NCBI GenBank assembly: GCA_030762935.1
Contig: CM060899.1
Coordinates: 18,920,501-18,984,500 of the forward strand
Direction: 5' to 3'
DNA: 64,000 bases
From: Hymenopus coronatus
Taxonomy: Eukaryota > Arthropoda > Insecta > Mantodea > Hymenopodidae
In this document: piece by piece, positions 1 to 11,485 of the stretch
How positions within the stretch are numbered: position 1 is the first letter of the stretch
Layout: the number at the start of each line of letters is the position of its first letter
Notes under the pieces: model-generated
What the model saw: the letters and a program-made list of their open reading frames with translations, nothing else
The model's database searches: none
What the model was told of the DNA's origin: nothing
Position numbers and translations under genes: made by a program

Positions 1-133
1 ATTATACATGAAATGAAGATGTAGCACTGTTGTAATGCGATGCCAGGAAAACCCACATACTGAACCCTGTGATTGAACCCGTAGCGTCTAGGTGAGAGGC
101 AAGTGGTTTAACCACTCAGCCACGACGCTGCAG
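1..133 (-). mobile_element. tRNA-derived SINE remnant (SINE E type)
   Basis: The right end (about 75-130) reads on the minus strand like a tRNA head, with an A-box-like stretch in 'gtggttaaaccac' and a B-box-like stretch in 'tgattgaaccc'. It resembles the SINE at 32737-32957, including the 'gaaaaccca' body motif. It is cut by the window start and is not a functional tRNA, because stem pairing is poor. Confidence 0.4.
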
Positions 134-149
134 GTTGTAAGTACTGTCC

Positions 150-664
150 AATGATGTTACATGAAGATTTTCAGAAGATTCATCACACCCCAAACTCACC
201 TTTACATACAAAAATGTTCGAAAATTGTATTTTTCTCAAAAACGGCTCTAAATATTTCCATTAAAATACCGTATATTAAAGATTAATACAACGTATATGC
301 TTAATTTTCTGGGAATAACCCCTGAAGACATAAGACTTTTTTCTGAATTTTGCATAACTGGTAAACTGTAAGATATAGACTAAATCTTTCTACACAAAAC
401 TTACAAATCGTTAAAACGTACAATTTGTGTTAAAACACATGTTGAAAGAATAACCGTTTTCGAGATATCCTTTGTTTCAATTTTAAACTGATCCAAATGC
501 AAATGTTTTATAGCTTTAACCTAGTGTATTCCCCTACTCTCCTGATTTATAAGGAACTAACTAATAAGTACATTTCTACTAATTTTTGTCTTCATAATCA
601 TGAAGTAGATAAAAGAACAAGCTTTTGTAAGAATAGTTTGCTACAGAATAGGTAGAGAAAGTAA
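150..664 (-). mobile_element. HINE copy, old, hairpin end missing
   Basis: This diverged copy runs from the 'gaagattttcagaa' core to the 5' terminal region 'ctacagaataggtagagaaagt'. The hairpin half and microsatellite are absent. Confidence 0.65.
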
Positions 665-732
665 AAAAAGTGTAGATCTTTTAGTCGTAATTACACACAA
701 TCACACAGTCTTATCATGTTTGCTGTCATATA

Positions 733-984
733 ATTTTTATTTTCTCTACACGTATTATGTACATAGTGTATAGAGAAGGTATTACACTCCACCCAAAAAT
801 TTGATACCGAGAGTTCACCGGAAATACAGGTTTTGCATCCCCCTGAATCCAAAAAAAAAAGAGCATTTTCAGAAAAAGGTCCGTGTGTGTGCGTGTATGT
901 TTCTGTGTGTGAGTCTGTGGACAGCATAGCTCAAACATGAAAAGATCGTTCAAAATCAAACTTGGTAGTTAAGTTTGGTATCAT
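733..984 (-). mobile_element. HINE copy, hairpin-end third only
   Basis: The hairpin (tctctacacgtattatgtacatag...) and the conserved 'ttcaccggaaata' box are present, with a TG tract and a 'cagcatagctcaaa' box. The copy stops where a CT microsatellite begins. Confidence 0.8.
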
Positions 985-1038
985 CCAAGGAGTCTCTCTC
1001 TCTCTCTCTCTCTCGCTCTCTCTCTCTCTCCCTCTCTC
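985..1038 (+). repeat. (CT)n microsatellite
   Basis: About 50 bases of nearly pure CT with two single-base interruptions lie between two HINE copies. The open frame through it (about 975-1262) is microsatellite translation, not a gene. Confidence 0.95.
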
Positions 1039-1078
1039 TTATAGGATCTGTGCCAAACACTTTACTAACAATCTCGGA

Positions 1079-1215
1079 TTTTTACTTTCTCCATACTATG
1101 TACATAGTGTATAGAGAAAGTATTGCACTCCACCAAAAATTCGATACCGAGATTTCACCGGAAATATATGTTTTAGGGTCCCCAATATCCAAAAAAAAGC
1201 ATTTTCACAAAAAGG

Positions 1216-1250
<35 letters not shown>

Positions 1251-1962
1251 GTGTGTCCGTGAACACGATAACTCAAAAACGAAAAGTCGGTAAAATACCA
1301 AACTTGGTATTTAAGTTTAGTATCTTCCAGGGATGCGACACGAAGATTTTGAGAAAAATCCCCTCACCCCAACTACCCTTTACATGGAACTTTTTTCGAA
1401 AATGTTGATTTTCTCAAAAATGGCTCTATCGATTTTGATTAAAATTTCGGATATTAAACATATTTACCTGGCAAATGAAATGTATAATCTTGAATTTTCT
1501 GTGAATAGCCTCTGAAGAGTAGTTTATTCGGATGAATTTTACTAAATTTTGAATGACTGCTAAACCGTAAGAGGTGGACAAAAACTTACTACACAAAAAA
1601 TGTAGAGCACATTAAAACACACAATTTATGTTATATACATTTTTTTCGTGGAGTTCGTCGTTTTTGTGGCATTCCTTATTTTTTGTTTCTGCTATGAAAC
1701 GTATACCTTTCTCATATTGGAACTTGTCAACTCCTGTCCGTACAAACAAAGGAACTTCATTGACATAGCAACCAGCTTTTGACTATCACTTTAACCTACG
1801 GTTGTCCCTTATTTCAATTCTACTTACAAGGATGCGAGTAATAAGACTACTTCTGCTAATTTTTTCTGATTAGCATAAAGTAATTAGAAGTATAAGCTTT
1901 TTAAGAATTATTTGTTGCAGGGATATAGAGAAAGTCATATGAATGGTACACATCAGATTTTT
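1079..1962 (-). mobile_element. HINE element, full length (reference copy)
   Basis: Element 5' is at the high coordinate, because the minus strand starts aaaaaATCTGATGTGTACCATT. Order from the hairpin end: hairpin at about 1090-1122; 'gagatttcaccggaaata' box; A-run 'tatccaaaaaaaa'; GT/TGTCC microsatellite (about 1219-1262); 'aacacgataactcaaaaacg'; the 9-bp inverted repeat AAATACCAA/TTGGTATTT with a 2-base centre; a C-rich block; A/T-rich core; a second small stem GCTAAT/ATTAGC; the 5' terminus with ACTTTCTCTA near the end. There are no terminal inverted repeats of DNA-transposon type, no poly(A) tail and no flanking duplication. I infer a Helentron-associated non-autonomous element. An unclassified interspersed repeat is the alternative. 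Confidence 0.75.
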
Positions 1963-2861
1963 TAAATCCAAACATTGCTAGTTGAGGCGATAGATCATAC
2001 CGACAAAAAGAAATAGCTAAATAAGAATAATTAAGCAATAATTAATGAAAAATCGTTAGTAAAATTAATATAAATCGGTAATTTTTGGAATTGAAACAAT
2101 GTACCATTAGAGTTTGTTTTATGTTTCAGCTATACTGAGGAATAAATATCGATTTAAGATCTGTTTCTCGATTTAAGTTGTATAGATAGGCAACATTTTA
2201 TTTCTCGGGAAGTGTAACTCTCGGACATCTGGATGAGCGACAGAGTGGCGCCTTCTCATTCCTCCACGGTTAAGGTCCGTTAGAGAAGGCTTCCTAACGC
2301 TACCCGTGGACCAATGAGAAATAATATTTAAATGTAAACAAAAATGTCCACCAATCGTAGTCCAGTATCAGTTTTTCTAACTGGCGAGAATAGCGTGGGT
2401 TACAGCTAATAGAGATCTCGTCCACGTTGCTCGTAATCGATTTTGCACCGTTAAGAATGTAATAGATACTCTACTGCAGAAAAGTCAGGCGCCGGTAAGT
2501 GTAAATACTGTGGCGGAAATTTGATGGTTGGTATGCCATTTTATGGCAGGATTTGGAACGATAAGAAGGGTTTAAGAGCAGAATCTCTTTTAGGGATTTT
2601 CTCTGGGTATGTGTGAAGAAAAAAACACTGCATTTTTTTTCGGATTACCCCAGTTTATCCATTTTCACACATTAAATTATTTGTCCCCTCTGACTCTCCC
2701 AAAGTTTCTTACAATCAAACTTTTGTAAATTTACCCAGATTTACTCTATTTTCCAACTATTCCCTGCTCATTTACCATGTGATCTCGGAGAAAGAACTCT
2801 TTGTCCACCACTCACTTTCCTAATATAGGAAGACACATACTTTATATAGCAGCACTGAAGT
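1963..2861. other. Unique interval; possible promoter and first exon
   Basis: No repeat from this window is recognised here. The stretch has two CCAAT boxes (2311 and 2351), a TATTTAAAT run (2325-2333), an arthropod-type initiator-like TCAGTT (2368-2373) and a good splice donor, CCG|GTAAGT, with the exon ending at 2494. No convincing open frame is attached, so it could be a 5' untranslated exon. Spacing of the TATA-like run to the initiator (about 45 bases) is longer than usual. Confidence 0.2.
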
Positions 2862-3769
2862 TAAAAATCTGATGTGTTACACTCACATGACTTTCTCTAT
2901 CTATTCTACAAACTTCATACATAAGATTATTCTTCTTTCTGCACCTTGCTAATCGAGATACTCATTAGCACAATGTTATTATTACTTAGTTCCTTATAAG
3001 TAGGAAGAAAATAAGGGAATACACTAGGATAAACCGATAGTCAAATGTTTTAAAAGCTGTCGTTATGCGATTGTCATTACAAATCGCTTCCTTTCTTGGC
3101 CAGGAGTAGAACAAAAGAAAAACGGACACTCCCGTCTGAGAAAAGTATAAGTACTACACAACTGAAACTAATAACAATGAATTCCACGAAAATGGTAAGC
3201 TCCACGAAAAAAATGTATATAATATAACTTGTGTATGTTTACAAGACCTACATATTTTGTATAGTAAGTTTTTGTCTATCTCTTACGGTTTACTAGTTAT
3301 GCCAAATTAAGCAAAATTCTACTAAAATAAACAGGTCTTCAGAAGCTATTCCCAGAAAATTCAGGATATACATTTTATTTGCTAGGTAGATATCTTTAAT
3401 ATGTGATATTTTAATCAAAATCGTTATAGCCATTTTTAAAAAAATCAAAATTTTCGAAAAATGTTTCTTGTAAAGGGTAGTTTGGAGTGGGGGGATTTTT
3501 CTCAAAATCTACGTGTCGCATCCCTGGAACATATTAAACTCAAATACTAAGTTTGGTATTTTACTGACCTTTCGTTTTTGAGTTATCGTGTTCACAGACA
3601 CACGGGCACACACACGGACCTTTTTCTGAAAATGCTTTTTTTGGATACAGGATGTCCTAAAACACGTATTTCCGGTGAAATCTCGGTATTGAATTTTTGG
3701 GTGGAATACAATACTTCTCTATCCCTGTGTACATTGTACATACGGGGCTAGAGAGAGTAAACATCATTT
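2862..3769 (+). mobile_element. HINE element, full length, variant hairpin
   Basis: It starts AAAAATCTGATGTGTTACAC and ends 'gagagagtaaac'. The terminal hairpin (3717-3753) is the CCC/GGG variant of the stem rather than the usual ATAC/GTAT form. GC content rises at 3600-3630 in the CA tract. Confidence 0.8.
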
Positions 3770-4281
3770 TACAATATGCAACATGTCTGCTCAGCACCTC
3801 TGATAATTTTGAAGTAACTTCTCCCCTGCTAAATTCGTGACCGTAACCTCCCTTCTTGCCTAGACACATTTCTTAAGGCTCCTCCTGTTTTCTATGGTCA
3901 GACGCGAATAGATCCGAAGTTAAATATTTCTTAAATTCTATTGGTTGCAATTTTCTGTCAAAGGGTTATCCAAATCAGTCTCGGCTCACAAAATAAGTTT
4001 GACACCGCAGCTAAAGCATTAGACTACAGTTTGCTCCTATCAGGTCTAAAGAACCCTTGGTCATTAGTGTTCAATATTTCCCCTTTGTCAAACTCTGAAC
4101 CCAAAATGTCCACAATTCTATTGTATTTACTTTCTGCTAATAGCTTTCCACGTTACCAAACAAATCTTGCAGCTAATATTCCTAAATCTCTGTTTTTCCT
4201 TTCAGCAATAATTTCTTTTCGTTTACAGAATAAACATTCTTTACAATTATTAACATTATTGCTTGTTCTAATGTATTTCCT
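3770..4281. other. Unique interval, no recognised gene
   Basis: Open frames exist on both strands but none matches a family I know. The minus strand at about 4230-4270 encodes a short cysteine-rich run, NNCKECLFCKRKEIIA, followed by a stop near 4155. It may be a decayed transposase or gag-like zinc finger, but it is too short to assign. Confidence 0.2.
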
Positions 4282-6035
4282 TTTTACTTTCTCTATACCT
4301 ACTATGTATAGTGTATAGAGAAGGTATTGCACATCACCAAAAAATTCAAAACCGAGATTTCACCGGAAATATGTTTTGGGGTCCTCTGTATCCAAAAAAA
4401 AGTATTTTCGAAAAAGGTCAGTGTGTGTGTTTCCGTGGCTCAGTGTGTCCGTGTGTCCGGGTGCCTGTGAACACGATTACTCAAAAACGAAAAGTCGATA
4501 AAATACCAAACTTGGTATTTAAGTTTAGTATCTTCCAGGGATGCGACACGAAGATTTCGAGAAAAATCCCCCCACCCCCAACTACCATTTACATGGTACT
4601 TTTTTCTAAAATTTTGATTGTCTCAAAAATGGCTCAAACGATTTTGATTAAAATTTCGTATATTAAACGTATTTACCTGACAAATTAAATGTATATCTTG
4701 AACTTTCTAGGAATAACCTCTGAAGAGTAATTTATTCTGGATGAATTTTACGGAATTTTGAATAACTGCTAAAACGTAAGAGATAGACAAAAACTTACTA
4801 CACAAAAAATGTAGAGCACGTTAAAACACACAATTTATGTTATATACATTTTTACTTTCTCCATGCGCACTATGTACATAGTGTATAGAGAAAGTATTGC
4901 ACTCCACCAAAAATTCGATACCGAGACTTCACCGGAAATATATGTCTTAGGGTTCCTAATATCCAAAAAAAGCATTTTCACAAAAAGGTCCGTGTGTGTG
5001 TGTGTCCGTGTGTCTGTGAACACGATAACTCAGAAACGAAAAGTCGGTAAAATACCAAACTTGGTGTTTAAGTTTAGTATCTTCCAGGGATGCGACACGA
5101 AGATTTTGAGAAAAATCCCCCCACCCCCAACTACCCTTTACATGGAACTTTTTTAGAACATTTTGATTTTCTCAAAAATAGCTGTAACGATTTTGATTAA
5201 AATTTCGAATATTAAACATATTTTTCTGACAAATGAAATGTATATCTTGAATTTTCTGGGAATAGCCTCTGAAGAGTAGTTTATTCTGGATGAATTTTAC
5301 TAAATTTTGAATGGCTGCTAAACCGTAAGAGATGGATAAAAACTTACTACACAAGAAATGTAGAGCACATTAAAACACACAGTTTATGTTATATACATTT
5401 TTTTCGTGGAGTTCGTCGTTTTTGTGACATTCCTTATTTTTGGTTTCTGCTATGAAAAACGTATACTCTTCTCATACAGGAACTTGTCAACTCCTATCCA
5501 TATAGACAAAGGAACTTCATTGACATAGCAACCAGCTTTTGACTATCACTTTAACCTACGGTTGTCCCTTATTTCGCTTCTACTTACAAGGTAGCGAGTA
5601 ATAAGACTATTTCTGCTAATTTTTTTCTGATTAGCATAAAGTAAATAGAAGTATAAGCTTTTTAAGAATTATTTGTTGCAGGGATATGGAGAAAGTCATG
5701 TGAATGGTACACATCAGATTTTTTTCGTGGAGTTGGCCGTTTGCGAGATATTCCTTGTTATTGGTTTCAGTTTTAAATACGTTTCTGATATGGGAACTTG
5801 TGAAGTTCTGGCCGCGCAAAGAAACGTATTCCAAGCCCTTATAAACCACATTTTATAACATTTGAATGCCGGTTTCGCCTAGTGTATTCGCTATTTCCGT
5901 TTTTATAATAGAACTAAGTAATAAGACCGCTTCTGCTAATGTTTTGCCATTAAATAGATAGAAGAATAAGATTATTAACAATCTTTTGTTACAGAGATGT
6001 TGGAAAACTCATGTGAGTGGAGTACATCAATTTTT
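4282..6035 (-). mobile_element. HINE copy interrupted by another HINE
   Basis: The hairpin-end half is 4282-4850 and the 5' half resumes at 5719 ('cgtggagttggccg') and ends near 6035. The break falls in the T-run of 'tatacatttttt'. The 5' half is more diverged than the hairpin half, so it may be a recombinant rather than a single interrupted copy. Confidence 0.6.
4851..5718 (-). mobile_element. HINE element, full length, nested
   Basis: A complete copy runs from hairpin (4855-4894) to '...acacatcagatttttt', inserted in the same orientation within the preceding copy. About 868 bp. Confidence 0.8.
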
Positions 6036-6128
6036 TTTTTAATTTATCAGCCCCTATAACTTATCGCATTTTGGTGTAGTGCAATATCTGCTCTACTTAT
6101 GCAGGACATACAGTAGAGAAAGTAAAAA
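6036..6128 (+). mobile_element. HINE 3' terminal fragment
   Basis: Only the end 'acagtagagaaagtaaaa' with part of a degenerate hairpin (ctgctctacttatg...) remains. Confidence 0.4.
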
Positions 6129-6220
6129 TTGAGCTTCAAAATCTGTATCACTATTATTGCATTTCCCTCTCTTTTCACTTAAGCGTATGACCTATAAAAA
6201 TCATTTCTCACCAAATACTA

Positions 6221-6537
6221 GGGTCGGCTGATAAGTCCCGGGCCTCTCAATAGAAACAGCATTTAAAAACAAAGCTTTTGCTTTATTTCTCAACATAATA
6301 TCCAGAAAGGCTAATACGTTTCTCACATTGGTGTTCTAATTTAATTAACCATCTCTGTAGTGCGATTTATCAAGGTCCTCAAAATAGCTGCTTACCGCAT
6401 CAATGACCAACTCGTTGCTGTGAAATCTTCGTCCTCCAAGACCTTTTTTGAGGTTTGGGAACAGGTGGTAGTCACTGGGTGCTAGATCTGGCAAATAGAG
6501 TGAATGGTCAAGCAAATTTCAACTTTAATTCGCACAT
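6221..6537 (-). mobile_element. Mariner transposon fragment (3' third)
   Basis: It starts after a TA with the terminal sequence GGGTCGGCTGATAAGT, the same end as the mariners at 18713 and 39081. The minus strand encodes the C-terminal end of a mariner transposase with several frame breaks. A HINE (6538-7390) replaces the rest. Non-functional. Confidence 0.8.
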
Positions 6538-6659
6538 TCTTACTTTCTCTATACGTGCTACGTAGGTATACAGTGTATAGAGAAGGTATTTCACTCCACC
6601 AAAAAATTCGATACCTAGAGTTCACCCTGTATCCAAAAAAGTATTTTCAGAAAAAGGTC

Positions 6660-6696
<37 letters not shown>

Positions 6697-7390
6697 GTGT
6701 GTCTGTGATAACTCAAAACGAAAAGTCGGTAAAATACCAAACTTGGTACTTAAGTTTAGTATCTTCCAGGGATGCGACACGAAGATTTTGAAAAAAATCC
6801 CCCCACCCCAAACTACCCTTTACATGGAACTTTTTTCGAAAAAGTTGATTTTCTAAAAGATGCTCAAACGATTTTGACTAAAATATCGTATATTAAAGAT
6901 ATTTACCTAACAAATAAAATGTATATTTTGTATTTTCTGGGAATAGCCTCTGAAGACTACTTTATTCTGGGTCAATTTTACGGAATTTTGCATAACTGCT
7001 AAACCGTTAGAGATGGACAAAAACTTACCACACAACAAATGTAGAGAGCACCTTAGAACACACAATTTATGTTATACACATTTTTTTCCTGGAGTTGATT
7101 GTCTTTGAGATATTCCTTGTTTTTTTTTTTTTTCAGCTATAAAGACTTCTACTTTTCTCATACAGGACTTTGTGAGCTCGTGTCCATACAAACAAAGGAA
7201 CTTCAGTCGCAGAGCAACCAGCTTTTGACTATCGCTTTAACCTATGGTACCCCCTTATTTCGTTTCTACTAACAAGGAAGCAAGTAATAAAACTATTTGT
7301 GCTAATTTTTGCTCCATTAGATGAAGTAAATAGAATAATTTGTTGCAGTGATATAGAGAAAGTCATGTGAATGGAACACATCAGGTTTTT
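6538..7390 (-). mobile_element. HINE element, full length
   Basis: Hairpin at about 6545-6583 (with a 3-base insertion), pure GT tract at 6662-6692, and 5' end '...acacatcaggtttttt'. It joins a mariner on the left and a TIR-element fragment on the right. Confidence 0.8.
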
Positions 7391-7557
7391 TCAACCTGTT
7401 TTGCTTTAACACCGACTTATCAGCACCTGATACCCACGCGTTTAACGCTATGTAGCTGCGTTATGTTTATCCGGGGACCATGCATCGCCGATCTCAAATA
7501 CTTTATCAGTCACGTGCACAATCTCGCATATTATTTCAGTGTATATAGTGACGTGTA
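7391..7557 (+). mobile_element. TIR-element fragment (right part)
   Basis: It matches 43250-43420 almost throughout ('gctttaacaccgacttatcag', 'ggggaccatgcatcgccgat', 'cagtcacgtgcacaatctcg'). The terminal repeat is decayed. The HINE to its left sits at exactly the same internal position as in the intact copy at 41956-43420. Confidence 0.7.
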
Positions 7558-7574
7558 ACTTCATCATTTTCATC

Positions 7575-7770
7575 TAATTATTTCAGCCGCATAACGAAGC
7601 GCATTCCATTAGTTTCATTCTATTAATAATGCACTAAGTAATAAAAACATTCTGCTATTGTTTATCTCGAATAGTTTTATGTAGAGGGAAGAATAATCTT
7701 TTCTAGGAAGTTTTTTTTGTAAAGCAGTTAGGGAAAGCCAGGTGAGTGTAACATACCAGAGTTTTTGTTG
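7575..7770 (-). mobile_element. HINE remnant, very old
   Basis: Traces of the 5' end are visible: 'tgcactaagtaataaaaac', 'gctattgtttatctcgaat', 'gttagggaaagccaggtgagtg'. Confidence 0.45.
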
Positions 7771-8282
7771 TGAAACATATGGATATTCCTTGTCGAAGCT
7801 AAAATAGGGACTTCTTGCATTTATCGCAACAAAACACACCTATGTATCAGGCGGATGGTGCTCAATGAAATACAGAAATTTGGTAGTTTATTTCTGAGTT
7901 TCTTGTAAATAAGTAGATAATGTAAATGCTGATTGATCGTGGTCTATCTGTGTTAAGAAAATACCTCGAACGGAATGGGTTTGTTGAAGATCAGCGAAAA
8001 CCGATACAGAACACTGACCAAGGGATCCTTCACCTTCCCTTTCTTTTTTCTTTGCTGGTTCGTTTCTTCTGACAATCAAGGTAAGCGAAGACACTGAGTG
8101 AATCCTGATAAATCAACGTGTATTGGCACCAATCCGAAGAAAAAGCTTATTCCACACAGCTTGTCTTCTATCAAAATTCCAAGTCGGATTCTGTAGACTT
8201 TGATGCTGCATTACGCCATATACATTATCTGAGGTTTGTGTGAAATTCAAACGCTTTTGGAGCTAAACGCTGCATTCAGATA
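7771..8282. other. Unique interval, nothing recognised
   Basis: There are a few short open frames (for example minus 7888-8094), none with a known motif. The sequence is non-repetitive within the window. Confidence 0.3.
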
Positions 8283-9127
8283 CGTTTTTTTTTACTTTCT
8301 CTATACGCACTATGTACATAGTATATAGAGAAGGTATTGCACTCCACCAAAAAATTCGATACCGAGATGTCACCGGAAACATATATGTTTTAGGGTCCCC
8401 TGTATCCAAAAAAATTATTTTCAGAAAAAGGTTCGTGGGTGAGTGTGTGTGTGTGTCCGTGTGCCTATGAACACGATAACTCAAAACGAAAAGTCGGTAA
8501 AGTACCAAACTTGGTATTTAAGTTTGATATCTTCCAGGGATGCGACACGAAGATTGGAATGTTTTCAAAAATTTTGATTATATAAAAAATGGCTCTAAGG
8601 ATTTTGATTAAAATGTCTTATATTAAAGATATTTACCTGACAAATAAAATGTATATTTTGGATTTTCTGAGAATAGCCTCTGAAGACTACTTTATTCTGG
8701 GTCAATTTTACGAAATTTTGCATAACTGCTAAACCGTAAGAGATGGATAAAAACTTACCACACAACAAATGTAGAGCAGGTTAAAGCACATAATTTATGC
8801 TATATACATTTTTTTGTGGAGTTGATTGTTTTTGAGATATTCCTTGTTTTTGGTTTCAGCTATAAAAAACATACTTTTCTCATGCACGACTTTGTGTCGT
8901 GTCCATACAAACAAAGGAACATCAGTCACATAGCAACCAGCTTTTGACCATCACTGTAACCTATGGTACTCCCTTATTTCGCTTCTACTTACAAGGAAGC
9001 AAGTAATAAGACTATTCCTGCTAATTTTTTCTCGATTGGCAGGAAGTAAATAGAAGCAGAAGCTTTTTAACAATAATTTATTGCAGAGTTGTAGAGAAAG
9101 TCATGTGAATGGAACACATCAGATTTT
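8283..9127 (-). mobile_element. HINE element, full length
   Basis: A complete copy of about 845 bp with hairpin at 8299-8332. The C-rich block after 'cacgaagatt' is deleted. It directly abuts the next copy in head-to-tail order. Confidence 0.8.
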
Positions 9128-9682
9128 TTACTTTCTTTATACATACTATGTACATAGTGTATAGAGAAGGTATTATATTGCATCCGAAAATTCAATACCG
9201 AGATTTCACCGAAATAAGATGTTTTAGGGTCCCCTGTATCCAAAAGAAAAAGAAAGAAAGAAAGAAAGAAAAAACATTTTTAGAAAAAGGTCCGCGTGTG
9301 TCTGTCAGTGTATGTGTGAGTGCGTGTATGTGTGTGTTTGAATGTTAGCTCAAAAACGAAAAGTTCATTAAATACCAAACTTGGTATTTAATTTCAGTAT
9401 CCTCCAAGAATGCGACAGGAAGATTTTCAATTAAATCCCACCAACTAACTTTACATGGAAAATTTTTCGAAAATTTTGATTTTCTCAAAAATGGCTCTTA
9501 CGATTGTCATTAAAATACTTTATGTTCAAGATATTTTTATATTAAACGAAATGTATATCTTGGAGTTTCTGGGAATAACATTTGCAGACCTCTTCATTTT
9601 GGATGGCTTTTATTTAGCTGGCAATCCGTAAGAGATATACAAAAACTTATATTTCATTAAAACACACAATTTGTTTAATATG
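9128..9682 (-). mobile_element. HINE copy, 5' end missing
   Basis: Hairpin-end two thirds only. It carries an (AAAG)n expansion at about 9243-9272 in the A-run after 'tatccaaa' and an atypical GT tract. It is truncated at the next copy. Confidence 0.75.
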
Positions 9683-9845
9683 TTTACTTTCTCTATACAT
9701 ATTATGTACACAGTGTATCGAGAAGGTATTGTAATGCACCCAAAAATTCAATACCGAGATTTCACCGGAAATATATGTTTTGAGACCCCCTGAATCCAAA
9801 AAAAGATTTTTTAGAAAAATGTCCGTATGTGTGTCTGTCTGTCTC

Positions 9846-9879
<34 letters not shown>

Positions 9880-10140
9880 TGTGGGCAGCATAGCTCAAAA
9901 ACGGAATGACCGTTAAATACCAAATTTGGTATTTAATTTGGTACCTTCTAAGGATGCGACACGAAGATTTTCAAGAAAATCCCCCACCCCAAAACTAACC
10001 TTTACATGGACAAATTCTCGAAAATTTTGTTTTTCTTAAAAATGGCTATAACGATTTTGATTAAAACACCACATATTAAAGCCATATCTATCACAAATAA
10101 AATGTATATTTTGAATTTTCTAGGAATGGTTTCTAAAGAC
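9683..10140 (-). mobile_element. HINE copy, hairpin half
   Basis: Runs from the hairpin (9690-9724) to 'tttctaggaatggtttctaaagac'. It then joins an oppositely oriented copy, making a head-to-head inverted pair. Confidence 0.7.
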
Positions 10141-10966
10141 CAATTATTGTTATCAAGCATATGCTTCTATTTACTTCATGCTAATCGAGAAAAAATTAGC
10201 AGAAACAGTCTTATTACTTGCTTCCTTGTAAGTAAAAGCGAAATAAGGGTACCATAGGTTAAAGTGATGGTCAAAAGCTGGTTGCTATGTGACTTAAGTT
10301 CCTTTGTTTATATGGACAGGAGTTGACAAAATTCCTTTGAACAAATGTATGTTTTTCATTGCTGAAAACAAAAACAAAGGCTATCTTAAAAACGATCAAC
10401 CTGACGAAGAAAATGTATATATCATAAATTGTGTGTTTTAATGTGTTCTACATTTTCTGTATAGTAAGCTTGTCCATCTCAGTTATGCAAAAATCGGTAA
10501 AATACATCCAGAATAAAGTCGTCTTCAGAGGCTATTCCCAGAAAATTCAAGAAATACATTTTATTTGTCAAGTAAGTATCTTAAATTTACGAGATTTTAA
10601 TCAAAATCGTTGCAGCCATTTTTAAGCAAATCAAAATTCTCTAATTTTTTTCTATGTAAAGGGGAGTATGAGGTCGGGGGCTTTTCTTGAAAATCTTCAT
10701 TTCGCATCCTTGTAAGATACCAAACTTAAATACCACGATTGGTATTTAACCGACTTTTCGTTTTTGAGTTGTGCTTTCGAGAGACGCAAACACACACACG
10801 CGCGCGCGAGCGCAGACCTGTTTCTGAAAATGCTTTTTTTTTTTTTGGATTCAGGGGGGCCTAAAACATGTATTTCCAATGAATTCTCGACATCGAATTT
10901 TTGTGTGGAATACAATACCTCTCTATCTCTATGTATATTGTTCATACGGGCTAGAGGAAATAAAAA
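10141..10966 (+). mobile_element. HINE copy, 5' tip missing, variant hairpin
   Basis: Begins inside the 5' end ('caattattgttatcaagc') and ends at a variant hairpin (10918-10955) plus 'gaggaaataaaaag'. The microsatellite is partly GC-rich (cgcgcgcg at about 10799-10807). Confidence 0.75.
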
Positions 10967-11035
10967 GTTTTGTAACAACAATTTCTTGCAGAGATGGAGA
11001 GAAAGTCGTATGAATGGAACACATACATTTATTTT
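10967..11035 (-). mobile_element. HINE 5' terminal fragment
   Basis: 'caatttcttgcagagatggagagaaagtc' and 'gaatggaacacat' are present. It is probably the missing 5' end of the copy at 9683-10140, separated from it by the + strand copy. Confidence 0.6.
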
Positions 11036-11425
11036 TAATCAGGGTGTCACAAAACATGCATTTCGGATCCAATGTCGGTATCGAATTTTTGTGTGCAATA
11101 CTATCCGTTCTCTTTACAGTCGCCCTCAGTGATGTAATGGGCTTCCTATACCCAAGGTTGCGGGTTCGAACCCGGTGGAGGACGATGGATTTTTCGGGTG
11201 TAAATATCCTTAGCATGGCTTCCTTCGGAAGGGAAGTAAAGCCGTTGGTCCCGTGTCGTAGACTTACGGCACGTAAAAGAACCTCAAGCCTGATAGAGAG
11301 GCCTCTGAACAAAATTAAGCGGTCTTTCACGCCCAATTTAGAATGGGACACTGAGAACCACAGCAGTTAAAGAGCGTCCTTAAATAACACGCCAATTTAT
11401 TTCTTCTCTATACACTGTGTAGAGA
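11036..11425 (+). mobile_element. HINE 3' fragment split by SINE A
   Basis: 11036-11117 carries the 'catgcatttcgg...cggtatcgaattttt' box, and 11396-11425 carries 'ttctctatacactgtgtagagaagg'. The SINE lies inside the hairpin region. Confidence 0.6.
11118..11395 (+). mobile_element. SINE A (tRNA-derived SINE), full length
   Basis: The tRNA-like head has an A-box region 'gtgatgtaatggg' and a strong B box, GGTTCGAACCC (11162-11174). Its body ('cttccttcggaagggaagt', 'ttacggcacgtaaaagaac', 'ttaagcggtctttcacgccc') is shared with three other copies in the window. Pol III transcription would start near 11118. The tail is A/T-rich. No anticodon stem can be built, so it is not a tRNA gene. Confidence 0.85.
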
Positions 11426-11485
11426 AGGTAAAACTCTCGGTATGGATATTTTGGATGGAATACAGTACTTCCGCCATCGAGAAAA

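Noticed and set aside
1223..1408. Open frames rich in valine-cysteine, threonine-histidine or serine-leucine at many places on both strands
   Set aside because: They are translations of GT/CA/CT microsatellites and flanking HINE sequence; frames shift between copies.
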